This document shows positions 1 through 11,200 of a stretch of DNA of 64,000 nucleotides, in pieces. The number at the start of each line of letters is the position of its first letter. Position 1 is the stretch's first letter. Source of the DNA: Microbacterium luticocti DSM 19459. Lineage in GTDB: Bacteria; Actinomycetota; Actinomycetes; Actinomycetales; Microbacteriaceae. The stretch covers positions 372,001 through 436,000 of the forward strand of contig NZ_AULS01000002.1 of assembly GCF_000422405.1 (NCBI RefSeq). The letters run 5' to 3'. Made by a program: the position numbers and the translations under genes. A model generated the notes under the pieces. It ran no database searches. It was given only the letters and a program-made list of their open reading frames with translations, and had not been told where the DNA came from.

Positions 1-1142
1 TCGATGAGCCCGGGCACCATCGTCACGTGCGAGGGGGCGAGGGTCTCGATTCCGGCCGGAGGCGTCTCGGTGGGCGGCTCGGGTGCGGCGGGGGCGGGCG
101 GGGCCGGCTCCGGGGTGGATGCCTCGGGCACCGGCGTCTCGGCGGCCGGTTCCGGTACGGCCGGCTCCGGCGCGGACGGCTCGGGCACGGGCGTCTCCGC
201 GGCCGGTCCGGGCTCGGCGGGCTCGGGCGCGGGTGCCTCGGGCACGGGCGCCTCGGGCACGGGCGGCGTCTCATCCGGTCCGGGCACGGCGGCCGGCTCG
301 GATGCGGACGGCTGGGGTACGACGAGCGGCTCGGGCGCGGCGGACGGCTCGGGCGCGACCGGCTCGGGTACGGCAGGTGGTTCGGGGACGGACGGCGCGG
401 GCGCCTCGGGCACGGGCGGCACCTCATCCGGTCCGGGCACGGCAGCCGGCTCGGGGACGGCGGGCTCGGCGGGCGGCTGGAGCACGGGCGGCTCCTCGTC
501 CGGTCCGGGCTCGGCGAGCGCTGCGGGCTCGGCATCCGGTGCGGGCTCGGCGAGCGCTGCGGGTGCGGCCGAGGCGGCAGGCAGCGGTGGCGGGGGCGGG
601 ATGAGCGGCAGTGCGGACGCCGCGGTGACCGGCGGCGCAGGCGGCACCGGCGGTCGACCCGGTTCGGCGTCAGGACCGGACGCGGGCGCGCCGGACGCGG
701 CATGCACCCCCCAATCGACGACCACGGCGCCTGCGCGGGCGACACCGTCGCGCAGCGGCAGCACGGCGTCGGCCGTGGCGCCGGCGCCGATCTCGGTGCG
801 GGTGGCACCGGCGGCGACCTGCTCGGACCAGGTGGTGACCCCCGCACCGGTGACGGTGACCGGGGCACCGCCGCCGGTGGCGGTCGCCGAGATGTCGCCG
901 CGCACGGCAAGGCGCACCCCGCCCGGCTCGGCGACGGCGACCAGGAACGGCGGGATCGCGGTCAGCGAGGTCCCGAACGCGCCGGTGAGCGCCTCGAGCA
1001 CCGCGGCGAGACCGCGTCCACCGTCGACCTCGCGCCAGATGCGGGCGAGCAGGTCGGCGGGCACGTCGGCGTCGATGAGGACGACGGCGGACCGGGTGGC
1101 GATCAGGTGGGCGTCGCCGGGTGCGTAGTGCAGTGCGACCAT
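1..1142 (-). CDS. Proline/glutamate-rich protein, 3' end outside window (partial)
   Basis: Reading leftward from an ATG at 1142 the frame stays open for 380 codons to the window edge. The ATG shares one base with the PP2C stop codon (TGATG), which indicates translational coupling and makes this the last visible gene of the MoxR/DUF58 operon. Residues 1 to about 150 look like a folded domain (start MVALHYAPGD). The remainder is a long Pro/Glu/Ala-rich tract of imperfect repeats such as PVPEAPVPEAPAPEP, probably a disordered linker. Proteins at this place in actinobacterial clusters often carry a FHA or zinc-ribbon domain after such a linker; here that part would lie outside the window, so no function is assigned. 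Opposite-strand open frames here are shadows of the same GC-rich repeats. Confidence 0.75.
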   Translation of the reverse strand, partial: MVALHYAPGDAHLIATRSAVVLIDADVPADLLARIWREVDGGRGLAAVLEALTGAFGTSLTAIPPFLVAVAEPGGVRLAVRGDISATATGGGAPVTVTGAGVTTWSEQVAAGATRTEIGAGATADAVLPLRDGVARAGAVVVDWGVHAASGAPASGPDAEPGRPPVPPAPPVTAASALPLIPPPPPLPAASAAPAALAEPAPDAEPAALAEPGPDEEPPVLQPPAEPAVPEPAAVPGPDEVPPVPEAPAPSVPEPPAVPEPVAPEPSAAPEPLVVPQPSASEPAAVPGPDETPPVPEAPVPEAPAPEPAEPGPAAETPVPEPSAPEPAVPEPAAETPVPEASTPEPAPPAPAAPEPPTETPPAGIETLAPSHVTMVPGLI

Positions 1143-1993
1143 CAGCGTGATCCTCCTGTCGGGTACGGCGTGCGGGGGCGGGTGTCGGCGTTCAGCTCGT
1201 CGTCTTCGTCGGGCACGACCGGCTGGGTGCCGCGCCCGTCGGGCCGGCACGAGGCGTCGCCGACGCTGATCGCGTCGACCACGAGCGCGGTGACGTTGTC
1301 GCGCCCGCCGTGCAGCACCGCCTCGTGCACGAGCCGGGTGGCAGCCGCCTGCGGATGCGCCTCGGCGCGCAGGATGGCGTCGATGCGGGCGACGTCGAGC
1401 TCGGTGGGCAGCCCGTCCGAGCAGACCAGGATGCGGTCGCCTTCTTCGGCGGGGATCAGCCAATAGTCCGGGTCGGCGTCGCTGCCGGCACCGATCGCGC
1501 GGGTGATCACGTTGCGCCGGGTGTCGCGCGAGGCCTGTGCGATGTCGAGCTCGCCGCGGTCGATGAGTTCTTGCACCACGGAGTGGTCGACGCTGATCTG
1601 CTCAAGCTCGCCGTCGCTGAGCCGGTACGTGCGCGAGTCGCCGACGTTGATGGTGAGCCAGTACCCGTCGCCGTCGATGTCGGCGATCGCCACGCCGCTG
1701 AGCGTGGTGCCGGCACCGGCACCGGCGCCGACCGGCAGCTGCTCGACCCGGGCACGGGCCCGGTCGAACGTGGCGCGCAGGTCGTCGACCGAGACGCTCG
1801 GCCGGCCGACCAGGTGCGCGAACTCGTCGATGACGGCGGCGCTGGCCACCTCACCGGCGTGGTGCCCTCCCATGCCGTCGGCGACGAGGAAGACGGGGGA
1901 TGCCGCGATATACGAGTCCTCGTTGAGCCGCCGTCGCAGCCCGGTGTCGGTGGCGGCGCCGCACTGCACGGCGATGACGTCGCGATCGCTCAT
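1142..1993 (-). CDS. PP2C-family serine/threonine protein phosphatase
   Basis: A 283-residue protein starting MSDRDVIAV. It carries PP2C metal-binding motifs: NEDS near residue 20, VADGMGG around residues 37-43, SDG in the third quarter and GGRDNVT near the C-terminus. The family removes phosphate from Ser/Thr using Mn or Mg, and in Actinobacteria counteracts Hanks-type kinases. There is no membrane segment, so it is probably cytoplasmic. The ATG at 1993 overlaps the stop of the RDD/FHA gene as ATGA, supporting this start over the longer upstream open frame. Its neighbour's FHA domain, a phosphothreonine reader, makes a phospho-signalling role likely. No kinase gene is visible in the window. 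Confidence 0.93.
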   Translation of the reverse strand: MSDRDVIAVQCGAATDTGLRRRLNEDSYIAASPVFLVADGMGGHHAGEVASAAVIDEFAHLVGRPSVSVDDLRATFDRARARVEQLPVGAGAGAGTTLSGVAIADIDGDGYWLTINVGDSRTYRLSDGELEQISVDHSVVQELIDRGELDIAQASRDTRRNVITRAIGAGSDADPDYWLIPAEEGDRILVCSDGLPTELDVARIDAILRAEAHPQAAATRLVHEAVLHGGRDNVTALVVDAISVGDASCRPDGRGTQPVVPDEDDELNADTRPRTPYPTGGSR

Positions 1994-3609
1994 CCGAGGA
2001 TCTCCACGGTCGCGGTGCGGTCGCCGAACTCGAGCCGGTCCCCGTCCCGCACCGGGGCGCGTCGCCCGGGCACGACCGGCGCGCGGCGACCGTTGCGCAC
2101 CAGCACGACACCGTTCGTGGAGTGCCGGTCGACGACCCAGACGCCGGTGGCATCCACCCCCATCTCGAAGTGCGTCTTCGACAGCGACAGGGTCTCGTCG
2201 CGCACGGCGACCACGACCGCGCCGTCTTCGCCGGCCGGATTGCGGCCGAGCACGGTGCGACCGTGGATGCCGGTGCGCGTGCCGTTGTCCCACACCAGCA
2301 TGGCGGCGGCGGATGCCGGTGCGGCGCCGTCGGGGCCGAGTGCGGCGGCCGCGAACCCGCGGGTGATCGTGGTGGCACCGATGGTCTGGCCGACATCGAC
2401 CGGGCCGGGTGAGGCGGATGCCACGGCCCCGGTCGGCGGGGGCGACTCGGGCGGGACGTCGGTCGCGGTGGACCGGTCGTGCGTGACGCCGGGCACCTGG
2501 GAGATCACGCCCCGGCGTTCCACCGGCAGCGCCGGGGCCGCGGGCACAGGCGGCGCGAGCATCGGCGCCGGACCAGCCGCGGGCGCCGGCTGCACGGGTG
2601 CCGCGAACGGCGACGGCGAGCTGGGCCACCCGGCCGGCACGGTCGAGAACGGGCGCGGCGCGTCGGACCGGCCGGCCGCCGGGCGCAGGTAGGCCCCCGT
2701 GACAGCGGGTGTCGCAGGCGCGGACGCCGTGGCGCCGGGTGTCTCGGCGCCGAGTGTCTCGGCGCCAGGTGTCGTGTGGCCGGGGGATGCGGCAGCGGAT
2801 GGCGCCGGCTCAGCCGCCGACGAGTCGGGGGCGACCGCGCCGGCGGCCGGCAGCGGCCGGGGTGTGATCCACGCCGGCGCGGCCGGAGGTGTCGGTGCGG
2901 ACGACGGTGCGGGTGCGGTGCGGCGGGTGCCGACGGCGCGGGACCCGGCTCCGGTCGCACTGCCCTGGGCGGTCAGATACGGGATGCTGTCCCCGTCGAC
3001 AGTCTCGCCCGCTTCGCGCACAGGCGGCGGTACGGCCGGTGCCCCTGCCCCCGTCGTGACCCACGCCGGCTCCGGAGCCGGCACGCCCGGGGCCCCCGGG
3101 GCCACCGGCTGCGACACGGGCACCGAGCGATGCACGGGCGATGGCTGCGGCATCCCGGCACCGTCCCTGGCCACGCGCACCATCACCGCGCGGGCGGCCC
3201 GGTCGTGCCAGCCCTGGCGGTAGGCGCCGGCATCGAACAGCGGACTGACGTATCCGACGACGATCGCCCCGCCCAGCGCCCACACCAGGTTGCGCACGAG
3301 CGCCCGCCCGAAGCCGAGCGGTGCCCCGGTGTCGCGGTCGACCGTCCGCAGGCCGAGCGCGCGCTGGCCCACCGATCCGGCGCCGCCCTGCAGTACCGAC
3401 AGCACCACCAGCCAGGCCAGCGCGACCAGCCACGACACCGCCTGCACCGTCGCGACCACCACGAACACCCCGCGGGGATCGTGCACCGTGCCGGCCAGTA
3501 CGGCCGCGCACCCGGCGGCGGCGAAGACGGCCGCCCCTGCGCCGATGGCGCCGTCGATCACGCATGCCAGTACGCGTGCGCCCAGTGCGGCGGGTTCGGA
3601 TGCCGTCAT
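1990..3609 (-). CDS. RDD-domain membrane protein with C-terminal FHA domain
   Basis: A 539-residue fusion. Residues about 5-150 form an RDD-type membrane domain with hydrophobic segments and conserved Arg/Asp. Residues about 150-430 are a Pro/Ala/Ser-rich linker. Residues about 435-539 form a FHA domain with GRNP, SLSKTHFE and DRHSTNG motifs, the phosphothreonine-binding residues of the family. It overlaps its neighbours on both sides by ATGA (3609/3606 and 1993/1990). Inferred role: a membrane scaffold that recruits a phosphorylated partner within the DUF58/transglutaminase system, with the adjacent PP2C phosphatase resetting the state. Confidence 0.9.
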   Translation of the reverse strand: MTASEPAALGARVLACVIDGAIGAGAAVFAAAGCAAVLAGTVHDPRGVFVVVATVQAVSWLVALAWLVVLSVLQGGAGSVGQRALGLRTVDRDTGAPLGFGRALVRNLVWALGGAIVVGYVSPLFDAGAYRQGWHDRAARAVMVRVARDGAGMPQPSPVHRSVPVSQPVAPGAPGVPAPEPAWVTTGAGAPAVPPPVREAGETVDGDSIPYLTAQGSATGAGSRAVGTRRTAPAPSSAPTPPAAPAWITPRPLPAAGAVAPDSSAAEPAPSAAASPGHTTPGAETLGAETPGATASAPATPAVTGAYLRPAAGRSDAPRPFSTVPAGWPSSPSPFAAPVQPAPAAGPAPMLAPPVPAAPALPVERRGVISQVPGVTHDRSTATDVPPESPPPTGAVASASPGPVDVGQTIGATTITRGFAAAALGPDGAAPASAAAMLVWDNGTRTGIHGRTVLGRNPAGEDGAVVVAVRDETLSLSKTHFEMGVDATGVWVVDRHSTNGVVLVRNGRRAPVVPGRRAPVRDGDRLEFGDRTATVEILG

Positions 3610-6017
3610 GCGCCCTCCTCATGCCGGCCGGCGCCGCTGCCGGCCCGGTCGTCGTGCCCGTTGCCATTGTGCCGCGAACCGACACCGTGCCCGGAACGCC
3701 CGCCCTGGTGTGCACCGGCGTCACCGGCACGCCGGCGGCCGATGCGCGGCATCCATCGCTCGAGCGCGGTGCCCGCCACCAGCGACCGCACCGTGAAGCG
3801 TGCGCGGGTGCGTCGCCAGAAACCGCGCTCCGCTCCGACCTCGTCGACGATGCCGTCCACGTGCGACCAGAACTCGTCGACCTCGGCGTCTGTGGGCTCG
3901 CCCGGCGCCCACACCCGCGCGTCGGCGTGCTGGGCGAGCGCGGTCACGGCGGGTCGGTCGAACGCGGCGGCGACGACCCGGGCGTCTTCGGAGCGGGTGG
4001 CACCCGCGCGCACCGGCGTGCCGTAGTCGAGCGCCGCGTCCTTCAGTTCGTCCCAACCGCCGCTGATCCGGTCGGCCGGCCGTTCGGCGGTGCGCCGCCG
4101 GCGCCGCCGCGATGACTTCAGTGCCCCGATGACCAGGAACGGCGCGGCCACGACCCCGACGGCCCCGGCCGACACACCGACGGCGGCGAGCACGGCGAGA
4201 AGGATCGCGCCGGCGGGATTCTTGTCGTCCTTCTTGCCGTGGTCGGCGGGCACCGTCGGCGGCTCGTCCGCCGGCTGCTGCGCGGGCGGAGGCGGCTGCA
4301 GCACCTGCGGCTTGGGCTTGGTCTGCGGCTTGGTGGTCTGGTCGGTGGGCACATGATCCTTCGGCGGGGTCGGATCGAACGCCACCCAGCCCACCCCGGT
4401 GAACGGCACCTCGACCCACGCGTGCAGGTCGTCTCCGGTGGCCGAGAACACCGAGCCGGATGCCTCGTCCTCGGCGGGATAGAACCCCATCACCACGCGC
4501 GCGGGAATGCCCAGAGCCCCCGCCATCAACGCCATCGCGGTGGCGTACTGCTCGTCGTCGCCCACCATCTGCCGGGACTGCAGCAACGCCGAGATGCGCG
4601 CCGCGCCGTGCCCTGCCAGCGAGCGGGGCTCGTTCTCGAGCCCGTGGCTGAAGAACCCCCCGTCGGCGAGGTACTTCTCCAGGGCCCGCACCTGTTCGAT
4701 CGGCGTGCGCGCGTCGGCAGTGGCCTTCGCCGCGACCGCAGCGACCTCCTGCGGCACACCCTGCTGCCGAGGCATCCGCACCGGCGCCACCGGCACCTTC
4801 GCCAGCGCCTTGTCACTCGGTCGCGCGGCCACGACGGTGTTCAGCTCGTACCCGTCGCCCTTCGTCAGCCCGGCGGTCACCAGCGCCGACGAGGTCGCCT
4901 CGTTGTACAGGGCCGCACGGCGCAGGTCGTCGGCCCGGGGCCCGTCGAACACCATCGACTGCACGGCGCCGACCGACGGCATCCACACCCCGTCGAGCGC
5001 CCCCATCTGAATGTGCACCGTCGCCGGCGTGCCCTTCGCGTCGGGCGACATGTTCGCGCGCACCGGCGAGAACGCGCTCGACGAGCCGAACCCGGCGTCC
5101 GACACGTTGTAGACCACGCCCGAATAGGCGTCCATGACGGCCAACCGCACCCGGGCGTTGTGCGGCAGCGCCTGCACCGTGAACAGTGTGGTCTGCCGGT
5201 CGTCGCGCACGATCGCCCGGAACGACTGCAGCGGACTGGCGTAGTCGTGGATGTCGAACGGGGGGATCACCACATCGCGCACCACGTACCGCGGTGAGAC
5301 GGGGGCGGCGACCGCGCCGGTGACCGCGCCGGCGGCCACCGCGACCGCGATGATCCCCGCCCCGAGCGCGACCCGGCGGCGCGTGCCCGCACGCGTGGCC
5401 TGCCCGGTCTCGCCGAGCGAGACCACGGTCTGCGCGGGGGCCCACGCCTGACGCAGCGCGAGCCACACCACCGCGGTCACGGCGAAGACCACACCCTGCA
5501 CGATCGGGGCCGCCGGCGTCGAGGTGCCCAGCGCGATCTGCACCAGAAGGGCCGCGCCCGCCGGCAGCAGCGCCCAGGCGGGATGCCGCAGCCGCAGCGC
5601 GAGACTGCCGGTGAGCACCGCGGCGATCAGCAGCAGCAGGAACGGCACGATGCCGAAGCCGTCGGCCACCGAGACCGGGGCCACCGTGGTCACCAGCGCC
5701 TTCCACGAGGTGACCACCCCGGCGGCCAGCTGCTGCAGCGAGTCGAGCGACGGGATGACGCCGATGATCGCGCTGTACGGGACGGCGAGCGCCGAGCCGA
5801 GCACGAAATAGGCGACGATCGCGGCGGCGGTGGTGAGCAGCACGCCCCAGCGCAGCCGGGCCGCCACCACGGCGATGCCAAGGCCCAGCGACAGACCACC
5901 CAGCGCCGGCAGCAGATAGCCGGGGCCGCCGAAGGTGGGCCAGAAGCCGATCACGGTCACCAGCAGCAGGGCCGCCACGGCGGCCACGTCGACGATCCGG
6001 CGACGGATGCTGTTCAT
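3606..6017 (-). CDS. Transglutaminase-like membrane protein with Cys-to-Asp change at the catalytic position
   Basis: An 803-residue protein of the TgpA/DUF3488 transglutaminase type. About six hydrophobic segments occupy roughly residues 10-240, then an extracytoplasmic region with a transglutaminase-like core at about 420-545, a Pro/Lys linker, one further membrane segment near 600 and a cytoplasmic tail. The His (DLHAWVEVPF) and Asp (FDPTPP) parts of the triad are present. The position normally read as G-x-C-E-Q is GDDEQYA, with Asp at residue 488, confirmed from the DNA at 4554-4556. It may therefore be non-catalytic or use other chemistry. Start and stop both overlap neighbours by ATGA. 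Family members are normally encoded beside MoxR and DUF58, as here. Confidence 0.9.
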   Translation of the reverse strand: MNSIRRRIVDVAAVAALLLVTVIGFWPTFGGPGYLLPALGGLSLGLGIAVVAARLRWGVLLTTAAAIVAYFVLGSALAVPYSAIIGVIPSLDSLQQLAAGVVTSWKALVTTVAPVSVADGFGIVPFLLLLIAAVLTGSLALRLRHPAWALLPAGAALLVQIALGTSTPAAPIVQGVVFAVTAVVWLALRQAWAPAQTVVSLGETGQATRAGTRRRVALGAGIIAVAVAAGAVTGAVAAPVSPRYVVRDVVIPPFDIHDYASPLQSFRAIVRDDRQTTLFTVQALPHNARVRLAVMDAYSGVVYNVSDAGFGSSSAFSPVRANMSPDAKGTPATVHIQMGALDGVWMPSVGAVQSMVFDGPRADDLRRAALYNEATSSALVTAGLTKGDGYELNTVVAARPSDKALAKVPVAPVRMPRQQGVPQEVAAVAAKATADARTPIEQVRALEKYLADGGFFSHGLENEPRSLAGHGAARISALLQSRQMVGDDEQYATAMALMAGALGIPARVVMGFYPAEDEASGSVFSATGDDLHAWVEVPFTGVGWVAFDPTPPKDHVPTDQTTKPQTKPKPQVLQPPPPAQQPADEPPTVPADHGKKDDKNPAGAILLAVLAAVGVSAGAVGVVAAPFLVIGALKSSRRRRRRTAERPADRISGGWDELKDAALDYGTPVRAGATRSEDARVVAAAFDRPAVTALAQHADARVWAPGEPTDAEVDEFWSHVDGIVDEVGAERGFWRRTRARFTVRSLVAGTALERWMPRIGRRRAGDAGAHQGGRSGHGVGSRHNGNGHDDRAGSGAGRHEEGA

Positions 6018-7260
6018 GCCAGCACCTTCCGCAGGGCCGCCGGCAGCTCGTCGAGCGCACCGACGGTGACCACCGACGCCTCGCCGATGCGGCGCATGGC
6101 GGGTGCGGCGCCCGGTTCAGCACGCACGGCCAGCACCCGGGCCCCGTACGGCAGCCGGGAACAGGCCAGGCGCAGGCGCGAGGCATCCACCGTCGACCCG
6201 CACACCAGCACGACGATGCTCGCCAGTGCCACAGCGGCCGCCACCTGTCCGGCCAGCGCTTCGAGACGACCGTCACGGGGACGCGTGTGCTCGAGCGCGG
6301 CCAGCGCGTCGAGGAACCGCTTGCCGGTGCCGGAGGGAAGGGTGCGACCGGGCACGTGCACGTCGACGCGCCGCGAATCGCGCAGCGCGCGCAGGCCGAT
6401 CGACCCGGCGACCGAGATCGCCAACTCGAACTCGGCGTCGGTGCGGTAGTCGCCGGCGGCGCCCGACAGCCCGATCACGAAGTGCGAGCGGCGGGTCTCT
6501 TCGTACTGGCGCACCATGAGCGCCCCGGTGCGGGCGGTCGACCGCCAGTGCACGTGCCGCAGGTCGTCGCCGGGCTGGTACTCGCGCAGTGCGTGGAATG
6601 ACACGTCGTCGGGCGAGAGGTCGGTCGCCGGCAGACCCTCGAGGTCGCGCAGGAACCCGAGGGTCTGCCCGTCGAACGCCACCGTGCGCGGGTGCACATA
6701 CAGGTCGACCGGGTCGTCACGGCGGTGCACCCGCTCGAACAGCCCGAGCGGGTCGCCACGCACCACACTGACCGGCCCCACCGGCAGCACGCCGCGACGG
6801 CTGGTCGGGATCGCGAACAGTTCCTCGACCGACTCGCCCGGTGCCAGGCGTGCCACGGCGAACACGCCACGGCCGGCACCCACCGGCAGCACGACCCGCG
6901 ACGGCAGGATGGCGCGGGTGCCGGGGTTGGCGAGCATGAGCGCGCCGACCGCGCGTTCGCCGACGACGACCCGGGTGCGGGTCAGGTCGAGGCCGACGTC
7001 GTAGGCGGTGCGCCCGATCAGCAGCAGTGCGCAGGCGACGAGGATGACGGAGAGCACGACGGCCGCGACGGTGAGCTCCCACCAGCCGAGCACGGTGCCG
7101 AGCACCCACAGCGCGGCGGTGGTGACGATCAGCGCCCAGGTGACCGGTCGCACCGTCCCGGCGGCACGGCGTATGCCGGCACCGGACGCGCGGCCCACGC
7201 GCACGACGGCCTCACGCCAGGGCGAGAGGCCGGCGGGAGCGTCGATCACCGGCGCCCCCA

Positions 7261-7261
<1 letters not shown>
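6014..7261 (-). CDS. DUF58 domain-containing protein
   Basis: A 415-residue protein starting MGAPVIDAPAG. Two hydrophobic segments at about residues 35-75 anchor it in the membrane. The rest carries the DUF58 signature LREYQPGDDLRHVHWRSTART at about 210-230, and a von Willebrand A-like fold near the end. The ATG at 7261 shares a base with the MoxR stop (TGATG), which fixes the start; the longer upstream open frame runs into moxR. DUF58 proteins are client partners of MoxR AAA+ ATPases and are thought to help assemble envelope complexes, but the biochemical role is not established. Confidence 0.92.
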
Positions 7262-8232
<971 letters not shown>

Positions 8233-8293
8233 CTCGGTGTCTCCTCCTGTGCCGTGCGCACCGTGCGCGCCTGCCGTCCTGCCGCGCGGTGCG

Positions 8294-11200
8294 CTACCAC
8301 GTCGACCTCTGATAGTCCTTGCCGCCGATGGTCACCCAGACCTGCTGGCCGGGACCGCCGAAGTAGCAGCCGAGCTGCACGGTGCCGTTGGCCGGGAAGT
8401 GCCAGGTCGCACCACCGGCGAACGGCGTGCCGCCGTACGGGCCGGTCGCGTTGCAGTAGACCTGGTAGTCGCCGGCGGTGAAGTTCGACACCGTCACCTT
8501 GAAGTACGCGCACGTCGACGAGGTGCACGTGCTGCTGGTGTGGTACGCACCGCGCGAGACGATCGCCGTGGGCTGCGGTGGCGCGGCGGTGGTCGCACTG
8601 GCCGAGGCGACCGCGCTCCAGCCGGCCTTGTTGTGCGCACGCACCTCGATGGTGTGACGCTGCGAGAAACCGTAGTTGCCCGAGGTGGATCCGCTGGCCG
8701 ACTTCGTCTGCCAGGCACCGCCGTCGATGCGGATCTGCGTCTGGTCGATGGCGGCGCCGTTGGCGTCGGGGGCCGACCAGTGGTAGGTGATCGTCTGGCC
8801 GCTCGCGCTCGCCGAGGCACCCGGCGTACCGGGCTTTCCGAACGGCACGGCCGCGGCCGAGGCGGCCGAGGCGCCGCCCGGGTAGGTCGTGCCGTCCACG
8901 GTCGAGACCGCGCGCACCCGCACCTTGTAGTCGGTGCCGTTGGTCAACCCGGTGATGGTGCCCCTGGTGCCGCTCCAGCTGCCCTGCCAGGCACCGCCGT
9001 TGAGGCTGTACTGGTACCGGATCTCACCGCTGGTGGCACCGTGCCCGGCCGCGGCGGTGTAGCTGACCGCGATCTGCCGGTCCCCTGGGGTGGCCTTCGG
9101 GGCGCCGGGCTGGCCGGGCGCGGTCACGCCGCGGCGTGGTGCCGACACCGGGCTCCAGGTGCCCCAGCCGGCCTTGTTCTGCGCCCGCACCCGGAACGTG
9201 TAGTCGCTGGTCGAGGTGTCGACCCGCACCGCCTGCGAACGGGTGGTGCCGCCGACGGTGATCGAGTTGAGCACCGATGAGCCGCGCATGACGTCGAGCT
9301 GGTACTGCGACACGGCGTCGCCGTTGTCGTTCGGCGCGGTCCAGGTCACCCGCATCTGCGCCTGGTCGCCGACCGGCTCGAGCATCGCGGTCGCAGGCTT
9401 GCCGGGGGCGTCGGGGGCGCGCGCCGGGATCTCGGTCGCCGACCAGGCGCTCCAGCTCGACGGCTCGGGGGCACGGTTGACCGCCTGTACGCGCACTTGG
9501 TAGGCGGTGCCGTTCTCGAGCCCGGTCCAGGTCAGCGAGTTGCCGGTGACCTTCGTCTTCTGCGCGATGCCCGACGGCGGGGCCGGCGAGATCTCGAGGT
9601 TGAACGACTCGACCGGCGAGCCCGGGGTGGGCGGGGTCGTCCAGGTCACCTTGAGGCTGCGGTCGCCGTATTTCAGGGTCGGCGGCTGCGGGGTGTCGGG
9701 GCGGGCGTCGGGGCGTGCCGTCTCGGACGGCGGCGACGCGGGCGAGTCGCCCACCCGGTTGGTGGCCACCACCCGGAAGTTGTACTCGACGTTGTTGGTC
9801 AGCCCGTCCAGAGTGCACGTGGTCGCCTGGCACACCTTGCTGTAACCGCCCGAGGTCGCCGAGACGGTGTACTTCGTGATCGGGGCGCCGTTGTCCACCG
9901 GCGGCGTCCAGCTGAGCACGACGGTGCGGTCCTGCACGCTCGACACGGTGGGCGTGCCGGGCGCGGCAGGCACCCCCTGCACGGTGACCACGACGTGGCC
10001 TTCGACCTCGCGGTCGCGGTCGCGGGTGGCATCCTGGATGCGGTAGCGCACCGTCATGCGGCCGACGAAGTGATTCGCCGGGGTGATCTGCAGGTGGTCG
10101 CCGGCGATCTCGGCGGTGCCGTCGCCTGCCTCGACCACCGCGGCGGTGATCTTCAGCGGGGTGTCGGGGAACGGGTTGACGTCGTTGTCGAGCACGTCGA
10201 CGCGGATCGTCTTGCCCTGGTCGGCCTGCTCGATCACGTCGTCGTTCGCGGTGGGCAGGGGGCGGGTGGATGCCGTGACCGAGACGGCGACCGAACCGCG
10301 CACCGGCTCGGTGTGCCCGTCACTGACCTCGATCGGGATGGTCGCCGCGGTGCCCTTGGGGGTGGACGCGTCGGCCGCCACCTGCAGGCTCTGGCCGTCC
10401 ACGCGTGCCGACAGCCCGGCCGGCACGTCGCCGGCGATGCGGTAGCGCATGCCCGCCAGGTCTCCCGGATCGGGGTCCGTGGTCAGCGCGCGCAGGTCGA
10501 TGCCCGCGGCATCCTCACCCGGCGCCACCTTCAACTGGCCGTTCGTGAACGTGGGCGGCTCGTTGTCGGGCGGGGTCACCGTGATCGGCAGCACCAGGGT
10601 GGCCTTGTGCCCGGCCGCGTCGTCGGGTCCGGCGCCGTCGGTCACCTCGAAGGTGAGCGCGTCGGGGCCGTAGTACCGCTTCGCCGACGTGTAGACGAGG
10701 GTGGTGCGGTCTTTGACCAGGCCGTCGCCGTTGCCGTGCACGGCGCTGACCTTCTCGGTCTCGGTGATCACCGCGGGTTTGCCGCCGGCGGTGCGCACGT
10801 AGTCGGCCAGCGGCAGCTCGATCGTCTCGCCGCTCTTGACGGTGACCGGCTTGGTCGACGCCAGCGCCGGGGGCAGCGAGCCGAGGGCGGGGGCGCGGAT
10901 GAACGCGGATGCGGTCAGCCCGTCGCGGTCGGTGATCGTGTACGTGAGCAGCTGGTCTTCGTCAGTGAGACGGATGCGGGCCTTGCCGTCGCCGAGCACC
11001 TGCGCGGTGGAGCCGTCGATGCTCAGGGTCAACGCGTCGACGGTCCCGTCGGGGTCTTCGTCGTTGCCGAGCACGTCGACCACTGCCGAGCCGTCGACGA
11101 TGTCTTCGGGCTGCACCCGGTCGTCACGGGCGATCGGCCGCAGCAGCGGCACGTCCGGGCGCACCGAGACCTGCACGACGCCCACCGCCCGCGCGCCGCG

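Noticed and set aside
4..1466. Long plus-strand Gly/Ser/Ala- and Arg-rich open frames opposite the first gene
   Set aside because: They are shadows of the P/E/A-repeat gene on the minus strand, which is coupled to the PP2C stop and continues past the window edge.
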